DNA from: Atrina japonica
Lineage: Eukaryota; Mollusca; Bivalvia; Pterioida; Pinnidae
Direction: 5' to 3'
DNA: 64,000 nucleotides
NCBI GenBank assembly: GCA_030159075.1
Contig: BROG01000457.1
Span: 541,293 to 605,292 of the forward strand
The notes under the pieces were generated by a model. That model saw only the letters and a list, made by a program, of their open reading frames with translations, was not told the DNA's origin and ran no database searches. A program made the translations under genes and the position numbers. Below are positions 52,176-62,000 of the stretch, piece by piece. Positions within the stretch are counted from its first letter, which is position 1. The number at the start of each line of letters is the position of its first letter.

Positions 52176-52372
52176 TGTATCAAGATATGTGCACTGCGGA
52201 TGAACAATGGTATGCTACGGTATCAGAAAAGGTTAGTATGAATAAGAACGGTCTGATACAGAATTGTCAAAACTGCCACAGAGCGAAACAGACCTGGATT
52301 TTCCGCACAAATTTCGATCATAAGGGCCTAATACTAGCCATGGATTGGTCTTCGGAGAAGCCAGTCCCTAGT

Positions 52373-52504
52373 CTACCATCTCCTCTGCCTCTGGTCACCT
52401 CTATGTTTGTCTTCAAGTATCTTGACCACTGCCCTCGCGTTTTGTGCCATATCAATATCCAGTTTCAGCCAATTAATTGCATTCTTCAGTTGTTGATTTT
52501 TCAT
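52373..52504 (-). CDS. Candidate small ORF or terminal exon, 43 codons
   Basis: From ATG at 52504-52502 to a TAG at 52375-52373 the frame encodes MKNQQLKNAINWLKLDIDMA and then a basic end finishing QRQRRW. It stays open for another 13 or so codons upstream. Base composition is less AT-rich than its surroundings, and the predicted peptide is amphipathic-helical with a charged tail, so it looks coding. It lies downstream of the last mapped erlin exon on the same strand and could be a terminal exon, but I could not find a convincing splice acceptor in the required phase. I do not recognise the peptide. It may also be a fragment of an unknown repeat. Confidence 0.3.
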   Translation of the reverse strand: MKNQQLKNAINWLKLDIDMAQNARAVVKILEDKHRGDQRQRRW

Positions 52505-53687
52505 GTAGGGTAATGTTATATATATCTCTACGGTAAGACACAGACTACGTTAGGCCCTATAAGCAGAGAGTATTTATACAGATGTCTGGTGTCAGTTTGG
52601 TGCCAGTCTTGACAGTACAGACATATACTGTATTAATTCCTAATAAACAGCTGTGGACCGTAATATTCAGTATTTTGCCGTAATGTAATGTAGAAAAACA
52701 GTAAGAAACCTCAAGAAACCTGGCTACTGCCCACATATACATAATGCAACGTAATGAGATCGTGCCGTTTCTGTGACAAATTCATAACAAACCGTATTGT
52801 ATCCTTAGCCAACACGTGGTGTAACCATACTAGTACATACTTCCCCGTAACTAACTAGCATTGCTTCGAGGGCCTACCAATAAGTACAGAATAATACAGT
52901 TTTAATACGGACTAAAATGGATCAGTATGTTCTAATACAGCTTAGTAAGGATGTACTATGGTTGTATGATCTGTAGTCAAATTTTGAACATGTTCAAAAA
53001 TTGTCACGGATATACAAGTAAAAAACATGGACAGAATTATTTCAGTGGGACATATTCTGTCCACACAACACTAGCACTCGTGAAATTTGCCACATGGAAG
53101 CAGATATTTTTCAGCAACACCTCATATCATACACACAGCTGACACATGTATAGAAGAAAGCACATGTTTATGATAACAGTTTTCTACAAAAATGCACAAA
53201 CATGTATAAAATTAGACTCATAACTTGGCACCTTTGTACTTTTTTGCTTCTGACAAGTTAAGATATAGGTTCCTGCATGGATCATGTGACTGTTAACAAA
53301 ATCTTGGCACATTTGTCGCAGAAAATAAGAAGTAAACATAAGCATAACAAATCAAATCAAAGGACTGAAAGTCCTGAAAGGCAAGTCCTTTGTTAATTCT
53401 GAATTGGTGAATTTATAAAAAAAATATATATATCTGTACGTACATGCCGTTACTTTTTCACTTAGGAATATACATCATTGATCAACTAAAATCAGAAATT
53501 AGTATAGATTGTCGTATATATCATGGTACATCTTAAAACCAAAACATTTATTTGAAATATAAGAAATTAGTGGATACTTTTTTTTATTATTATGTATCAG
53601 TAGAAATTTATAAATTTTATGATATGCTTATATTGTTATTACAAAACAGCAGACATACAGAGTCGGACTAAGATTTACATGTACAGT
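52505..53687. other. Non-coding sequence
   Basis: No gene or repeat family that I can support. Confidence 0.35.
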
Positions 53688-54144
53688 CATGGGACATATA
53701 TATCTGTCACTCATGTTATTTTCTTCTTTGTTTTATATACAACCAATAATTTTTAAATGTTGGTAAAATCCAGACTTTTGCAAATTTGTACAAATGTATG
53801 GTTGATCTAGGACAATTTCATATTTCTAAAATATATATGCATTTTTAAATTATCATATTTATTTACAGAAATGACAGTATTTTTCTCACGAAATAATTTT
53901 ATAAATTTTGTAATTATTCTTTCAGTCTAATGAAATATGTCAAAATTTACCTGAAGTAATTTTATCCTCCACAGAATCATTATTTTCTCAAAATAAACAA
54001 AATTATATCTAAATTTCAAAATGATTAAAAATATTAATTCAATTTCCTTCATGTAAACTTAAAATATTTGAAATATTGCTTAAATAAATGGATTGTTTTA
54101 TATAAAACAAAGAAGAAAATAGTGACAAATATTTATGTCCCATG
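53688..54144. mobile_element. MITE-like element with about 50-bp inverted ends
   Basis: The left end catgggacatatatatctgt continues through ttttcttctttgttttata. The right end is its inverse, finishing gacaaatatttatgtcccat. The interior is very AT-rich and lacks an ORF. No clear target duplication is visible. Confidence 0.8.
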
Positions 54145-54377
54145 GTTGTAGATCTATCACGACTTTCAACAGCTTTAAAAAATGTTGCATTATTCAGTTC
54201 CCTTTACTCCCTAAATTTTTAACTGAAAAACATCTGTTCAACAACTTTAAAATAACATTGTTATTTGGTATGTAAAACTGAGTAATAAATGTAGATCAAT
54301 GTCTCAAATACGAATTGGGTTAAAAAAAATTAAACATCGGGTCAAACTGATTTTAAGTTGAAACACCCGTGGTAACG

Positions 54378-54500
54378 ATGAGCAATGTAAATACATCAAC
54401 TAAAACCACCTGGCTAGACTTTAAAACTCTATTACTGGCAGGAATCATGCAATCGCTAGCTGCATTGATGTTTGTACTATCCGACCAGAACCACGAGTAA
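54378..54500 (+). CDS. Candidate microprotein or first exon, 40 codons
   Basis: ATG at 54378 opens a 40-codon frame with an in-frame TAA upstream. The peptide has a polar start with an NTS sequon (residues 5-7), then a hydrophobic helix of about 18 residues (FKTLLLAGIMQSLAALMFVL, 15-34) and an acidic end, SDQNHE. A perfect donor, GTAAGT, overlaps the stop at 54496, so this could instead be a first coding exon that splices out of the frame before the stop. It is opposite to erlin and 1.25 kb beyond its last mapped exon. I do not recognise it, and a chance open frame remains possible. Confidence 0.3.
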   Translation: MSNVNTSTKTTWLDFKTLLLAGIMQSLAALMFVLSDQNHE

Positions 54501-55374
54501 GTAAACTGATCTTTTATTCTCTCACGAATGAACAGAATTTACAGCACACCAGGAAAGCATCTTACTCGATGTCAGACAATAACAGTTTAATTCTGAGTTT
54601 GTCTAACATTACTTCCATGAGTAAGCTTGAAAACTTAAATAATCTATCAGTTAGGTAAAAATTCATGTTGTATGAATAAAAAGGCAACGATGATGGATTC
54701 CAGTTTCTAAATAACACAAATTAAAATGGGTATCAATGTCAAAATCGGCAAAGCTGAATTGAGGGAATTCCCCTTTTCAACAAGTGTCCTATGTCACTTG
54801 ACAATAATAATTCATCACAGCATTTTTGACTGTCTTCGTTGTTGAACTTTAGTTTCAATGTGTTTTCAAATTAAAAGAAACGGTGTCCTAGTTCGGGAAT
54901 TATAAGGAGACAGTATGTGAATGAAACAAGATTCAAATAAGACACAAAGAAGTATTTTAATGGTTGAATCTCAGGTACAACTTTCTACAGTGCAAGTAGT
55001 AGTTCGGCAAATCCTATGGCACATTGATTTTTGAACGGGGAAGCTGACAATGCTTAATTGAGTACACGGAAAAACCCCAGGAGTTCTGAGCCTGTCATAG
55101 CAATAAGGCCTTGCCTTAAAAAGCCAGTACTGATACGTGATGCAGTGTCGTAAATCAGATTCCAGAAACCAAAATGAGCCAGGTAAATCTTGTATTAATC
55201 TGAACTTTATTTATCTGCTGATATGGGGACTACTGTATGTACCCGCTATTTTGTCCAAAATATGCCTAGATTTAGGTCACATGATCATGAAAGTCACATG
55301 ACAGAGATAGGTCTGTGGAGAGATCTCGGAAACGACATATTGGATTAAGTGTACTTTGTGTAGCAGGGGAGGAA

Positions 55375-55450
55375 AATGTGCAGCCAGACTTCAAATTGAA
55401 TTGATTTTCCGAACAGTAATTGGATGCTCAACTGAGCTCTTTAGGCCAAC
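55375..55450 (-). mobile_element. Degenerate tRNA-derived SINE head
   Basis: On the minus strand aaagagctcagttgagcatc fits an A box and is followed by attactgttcggaaaatc. It is the same design as the better copy 170 bases away. Confidence 0.5.
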
Positions 55451-55594
55451 ATACACACACTGCACCAATACCCTACCCCCCCCCCCCCAACCACCACCAC
55501 AAAATTTCTGACAGCAGAAATCCACAACACTCATTACTCAGCCAGCTATTTAAATAGACACCAAATGAAACAGACAGAAATAATGTAAATCCAA

Positions 55595-55672
55595 ACAGGA
55601 AATCGAACCCAGGATTTTCCAAACACTAGCTAGATGCTCTCACAAACTGAGCTACTGGCCCAACACCCTCTG
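55595..55672 (-). mobile_element. tRNA-derived SINE head
   Basis: On the minus strand it reads gggccagtagctcagtttgt, then gagagcatctagctag as an A-box region, and atcctgggttcgatttcc as a strong B box. A pol III tRNA-like head without a mature tRNA 3' end; a SINE is more likely than a tRNA gene. Confidence 0.7.
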
Positions 55673-55755
55673 CACCACTACACTTGGTATAAGCAACCAA
55701 ATCAAATCAGAACTTCTTCAATGCATGCCTATTAAGTGAAATATAACAGACATAC

Positions 55756-55914
55756 CTTTGGTGGTTCATTATCTGCTACTTCCATCGCTTTAGCTATTGG
55801 TGCTGTGGCTGGGTCAATGAACATATCAGGTATGCTGTTGCCGAAGTATATTTTAGTATTTTTGGCCAGTGCCTGCCATTTAATCAGTTCTAAATATTCT
55901 CTGGTTAATTTTTT
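55756..55914 (-). CDS. Erlin exon H
   Basis: A 159-base exon encodes [40 protein letters not shown] and a less conserved end, [13 protein letters not shown]. The donor is GTATGT. If the intron were retained, the protein would end seven residues later (VCLLYFT) at a stop near 55735. Confidence 0.93.
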
Positions 55915-55956
55915 CTGAAAGTAAGAAAATGAGAGTGTCACAATGGTTATATACAA

Positions 55957-56008
<52 letters not shown>

Positions 56009-59000
56009 TGGGTCCATAGTGAACACTAGATGGCCTATCTAGTAGTTAAGTTGACATTTAGTAGTTACACTTTATTGGTTTATGATATATCTAGTAGTTA
56101 CACTTTATGACATATTTAGTAGTTACACTTATGACATATTTAGTAGTTACACTTTACCAGTTTATGACATATTTAGTAATTACACTTTATGACGTATCTA
56201 GTAGTTACACTTTATTGGTTTATGATATATCTAGTAGTTACACTTTATGACATATTTAGTAGTTACACTTATGACATATTTAGTAATTACACTTTATGAC
56301 GTATCTAGTAGTTACACTTTACGACATATTTAGTAGTTACACTTAGGACATATATAGTAGTTACACTTTATGACATCTTTAGTGGTTAGACTTTATGACA
56401 TATCTAGTAGTTACACTTACGACATATCTAGTAGTTACACTTATGACATATATAGTAGTTACACTTTATGACATCTTTAGTGGTTAGACTTTATGGCATA
56501 TCTAGTAGTTACACTTACGACATATTTAGTAGTTACACTTAGGACATATCTAGTAATTACACTTTACAACATATCTAGCAGCTACAATTTACGACATATA
56601 AAGTAGTTACACTTTATGACATATCTTAAAGTTACACTTCACGACATATCTAGTAGTTACACTTTATGACATATCAAGTAGTTAACCTTGATGACATATC
56701 TAGTAGTTAGGCTGACACTGTACTTACACTGTTGGCTTCTATTTCTCTCTGTGCTTTGTAGAATTCAGCATCACTTTTTGCTTTCTCTCTTGCCAGATGA
56801 GTCTCATCTGATGAAAGAAAAAAAATCAATACTCCAATTGTGCACATTTCTTATACCAGTACACCAAATGTACACATTTCTTATACCAGTGCTCCAAATG
56901 TGCACATTTATTAAACCAGTGCTCCAAATGTGCTCCTTTCCAATACCAGTACTCCAAATGTGCACATTTTTTTCACCAGTGCTCCAAATGTGCTCATTTC
57001 CTATTTCGAATAAGCAGGAATTATGGCATTATTAGCAAGAATATGGAGATCACTAAAATTTTAAATTGCTAAATCTTGGAGGCAAGATTTATCTGTCATG
57101 AGTGGTATGCAGTACATGTAGTGGTTGGTATATCCGTTGAAAAAGACATTTATTCAAGCCTGATCCAAATGAAGCCATTGGGTGCTACATGGCTCATGAC
57201 AATCTGATTATTTACGCAGCAAAAACAATATAATTGTTAGAAGTAATTAGTGGTCGCATGGCTGCAACAGTCATCTGATTGTACAAATATAAAGTTATGA
57301 TTTACTGAGCTGCATGTAGTGCTATGCTATAATTTATGCTGTGTAAATAAATTACAATGTATATAAATGTTGAATTTTTGTTTCGAATCATAAAAATGCT
57401 AAAATTACATCTCACTAAAATTATATTCCATTTAACCCTTTCAATACTGCAACATCACAGCTGCATAGTGATGTTATACACTGTAGCAGTTTACATTTTC
57501 TGCAGTCTGCTCACTGTAGCATGTTTTCATCATGATGTTGTTTTGCTGTGCAGTCTGATTTTTAATGTATGGGTGTGGAATGAATAAATTTGTGAAATAT
57601 AAATATATGATCTTATTTTACATGTTTTAATAATGTACAAATAGAACTTTTGAATGAAAAACTTGAATAAATCAATACATTCTAAATACATATATACAGT
57701 GAAACCTGTATATAGGGGCCACCAAAGGGACCAGAAAATGTTGACCTTTATGTGCAGGTGACCCTTATATACAGGTTCAATTTAGTTGAAGTATGTAGTC
57801 AAGGGACTTTATAAACAGGTAACCCTTATATAGAGGTGGCCCCTATAGCAGGTTTTACTGTACTGTATACACAATTTTTCCTTTGCCTTCCATATAAAAA
57901 AATTGCATGTTTGTTTGTTTATTGTTGTTTAACGTCCCACTCGAGAATATTTCACTCATATGGAGACGTCACCAAATGCCGGTGAAGGGCTTCAAAGTTT
58001 GGCCTATGCTCGACACTTACGGCCATTGAGCAGTAGGGTTCTTTAACGTGCCAACACCTACTGTGACACGGGACCTCCAGCTTTTACTGTCTCATCCGAA
58101 AGACAGGAAACCAACCTGTCGCCGGCGGGACTCGAACTCACGACCTCACGATCCAGAGTCGAGAGCGCTACAGACTGAGCCAGGCCGGTCTCCATATAAA
58201 AAAATTTCATGTATACTCATCATGTAAAAGGAGATGAAAATATGCTAACTCACTTGTGACTTGATAAAATATCCATACCTTCTATCTGTGATATTTTTTT
58301 CTGGGACTCCTTTTCAGTGATTTTTTGCTCCCACTGAATTTTGGAAACTTGAGCAACTTTCTCTGCCTCTGGAAATAAAATTTTTTTTTTATCTTTTAGC
58401 AAAAACTGGGTGTTTTTGTTTAAGTTACAATATACTTTCAATAGTGATCTGTAAACTACCAAACTAATTGTCGAGAAGTCTTGTTTTCACAATATCTTAC
58501 CTAACTCATCAACCCCTGAAAAACAATGGACTCTTCTGTAAATCAATGACTTTGACCAGTCCAAATGTGTTTTTAGGGGTGAATAAGTTAAAACAACAAT
58601 CAATACAACACCCATCTTACCTATAACTGCTTTCTTTCTCTCAGTTTCTGCTTCTTTCTCTACAACCTTCTGCTTCTGTATGGATATCAGAAGTTTAGTT
58701 TTCTCTGCCTCCCTACAAACATGAGATAAAAAAAACCTTGCAATTTGATATGAAATTCAAATAAAAAACTTAAAAATGGAAAAAATTATCACGACATTAG
58801 GAACTGTATAATAAGAAGAGGGTCTCCAATACTTGCGTGTAGTTTGCAAGAAATTCATTAAACAAATGAAATTATTATACAGTACCCTGCCAAAAAAAAA
58901 AGATATAACCTAAGAAAGATTTGGATATTGTATATTTTTGTTGGTATACAATGCCAAAATTGCAATACAATCTTAAAATTGCTATAAATTTGTAAATTTG

Positions 59001-62000
59001 ACAGACAAAACTCATTTTTGAGTGATAAGTTGTTCCGATCAGTGCTCTTCGCATAGATCCTTTGACTCAGGTGAGCTAATAATCTATAAATAAAATATCT
59101 TTAAAGGGAGCACCTGTCTTGAGACCACATTTGAGTGACATATGGGCTGTCTCCCAAGACAGGTTCTACTGTACTGTTTTTTGTTTCTATTATTACATGT
59201 AAAAGCATTTGGGGGTGTATTTATTTTTGATGGGCATTGTATACTGTCTGTAAATTACACACTGTAGTTAAAGTATTACTGAATATGTGGAGATTTTCTC
59301 TCCTGTTTAATTTTTGCTACTTTCACCTTTACATGAGAGGGTGAAAATAAAATGGAAGCGAAATATTTAAGCTAAATAATTGAAAATTATTATTTTGTGC
59401 CTGAAAATTTCAGTTTACCTGTTTAACTCACAATAGATGTAGGCGATTTCATATTCAGAGATATCGTTGATTGTATTAAAGTGATTTAGTGTTTATCAGA
59501 CAATTTCCAAAAAATTGCCATTGCTGACAGTTCACATTGCTTTGAGATATGGTGAATATATTTTCTTTCGTGAAAAGGCGAAAATAACAAGGGGCGAAAA
59601 TAACCAGGGCGAAAATACCCAGGTATACAGTATCTTTAAATCACTCTTACATAGCTTCATAATTCTTCCGAATTTGCTCAGGAATTTTGGGTTTGGTTAC
59701 TCTCACACCCTGTACATATAATCCAGGTGCCATATTTGTAAGATCTTGCTGTAGTGCAGTTCGAAGGTTTTCATCTATCTGGTCTGAAAAAGACATATAT
59801 AAACCATCTGATAATCCATCACTTGATATCTGTTGTTATTTTGAAAGATAATTCAAAATATTTTTATATACAACACAATTAATACCCACAGGAAGCACAC
59901 TAACTTAACAACAGGGCCACATTCAGGGTTCAAAATTAGCAGTAGTTCACCAGTCTGTGACTAGTAACTTTTGCATCGGACTAGTCAAGACCTGCTTCAG
60001 CTGGCCCAGTTGACTAGTAGAAAAATCTGTATAAACATTACATTATAAACATGAGCAATGATAAATGAGGGTGTATAAGTGTATGTACATTAAACACTAG
60101 AATTACTTAATTACTGCTCCTTAATGTTCTTTCTCTATTCAAACTGGGATAATCAAAGTTGTATTGACTCATGTGAGAATAAAAATACAAAAATACTAAA
60201 ACCGTTAATTCAGTAATTTTGGTACCTGTCTGGGAAATACATGCATGTGTAATTTGTCATATCACTTTGGGACTTGTGAATTTGTCGTGGAACTAGTAAA
60301 ATTTGTTTCCATTTACAGTAATACCTGCTTTAGCAATCACTTGTGTATAAAGACCACCAGGTCACAAAGACTGGTTTTTTCTGTCCCCAATAGTACCATT
60401 AATGTACAAATCAACCTCTATATAAGACCACCACCCTATAAAGACCGATTTTGTAATGTCACTTAGGAGGTCGTTATATATACAAGTTTTACTGTAGTGA
60501 AACAAAAAATGGTAAATTCAACCCCTGCCCACATTGTATTGCAATACACTACCTGAGAGTGCATTGGGTTAGAGGAAGTCTTTAAGCCACACTGACAGCT
60601 ACCTTCATTCATTAAAAAGTCACAAAATTTGTTCAAAGTTTTGATAGAAACATATTTATCATGTTGATTTAGTCATTTCATGACTAGAGAAAGAAATCTG
60701 AAAATTTGGTCTCAGCTAACCCTCTCAACCTTGCTCTCTGGCCCTGAGTTACATTGAGTATAAAACTTCTTTTTACCCCTTCATTCCAAAGTACATGTAT
60801 CTTGAATAGCATGTTTTTTTCTGTTGCATTGGACTAGTCTATTTATGGTCTGTGGGGTTGAAAGATCTGGAGAACAATTAAATATGACTAAAGTGACTGC
60901 CTTTTTCTCCAAATTAGTAACAAATTGTAAATTTTAACAGAATTTCTATGTGAATTGAATTAAAAGTAATACAGTAAAACCTGCTTTCTACCTGTCACAA
61001 AGACCATTTTAAAAGACCATTTGTGTACAAAGAACCTCTAATACCTCCCATAAAAGACCTATTTTGTTGTGTCCCTAAAGGAGTCTTTATATACAAGTTT
61101 CACTGTAAGTCTAACCATATCTATGTTACTTTTGTACATTTGAATTTTATAACAAAATGAGGATTGGTTTGTTTGTTTATTGTTGTTTAACATCCCACTC
61201 AAAAATCTTTCACTCATATGGAGACGTCACCAAGTGCCGGTGAAAGGCTTCAAATATTGGCCTATGCTCGGCACTTACGGCCATTGAGCAGTGAGGGTTC
61301 TTTAACGTGACGATGCCTACTGTGACATGGGACCTCGGTTTTTACTCTCTCATCCGAAGGACAGGAAACCAACCTGCCGCCAGCTGGACTCAAACTCACG
61401 ACCAAGAGTCGAGAGCACTACCGTTTGAGCCAGGCCAGCTCAAATGAGGATTGGTATCTCTGTAGCAGAGTGGTAAGAACACAGGACTTTTAACCATGAT
61501 GTCGGATATTTTGTCCCTGCCACCTTAAAATGAGTATTGAATTCACAACACCTAAATCCTAGGCTTACCGAAGAGATCAATGTAGACTTCCTGTAGATTA
61601 TGGACGCTGCAAAATTGATTCAGTTCGTGGTGGATCTTGTTGTATATAAGTGTTTTATCATAGTCGGCTGTATAATTCCGGACAATGTCGAATACAGCGT
61701 AAGTATCTAGTTTGTTGACGACTTCTACTCGATCAAAATAGATCATCACACCACCACTGAAAAATACAAGAAAAAAATGGCGTCCTATAAAGTCACCCAA
61801 ATATAACAAAGATTTTCCACTCTTTTGGGAATGGGGCCTGGGCCTTTTGAATTGGGAATTTTAGCAACATTTTATTGAAATTATGAAATCTAAAACTACA
61901 AAAAATTGACTGAATATACAAGAATCTCTTCAAATTCACTGTTATTTAACTTCAATTGATGGAATTTCGAAAATTGGGAAGAAATGCATTTCTTAGCATT

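Noticed and set aside
52034..52513. 159-codon plus-strand frame
   Set aside because: Its first part is the complement of a Penelope-like tail and its last part is antisense to a more protein-like frame. No domain is recognisable.
56688..57035. 115-codon frame with repeated LQMCTF motifs
   Set aside because: It reads through the 30-bp minisatellite on the strand opposite to erlin and covers exon G antisense.
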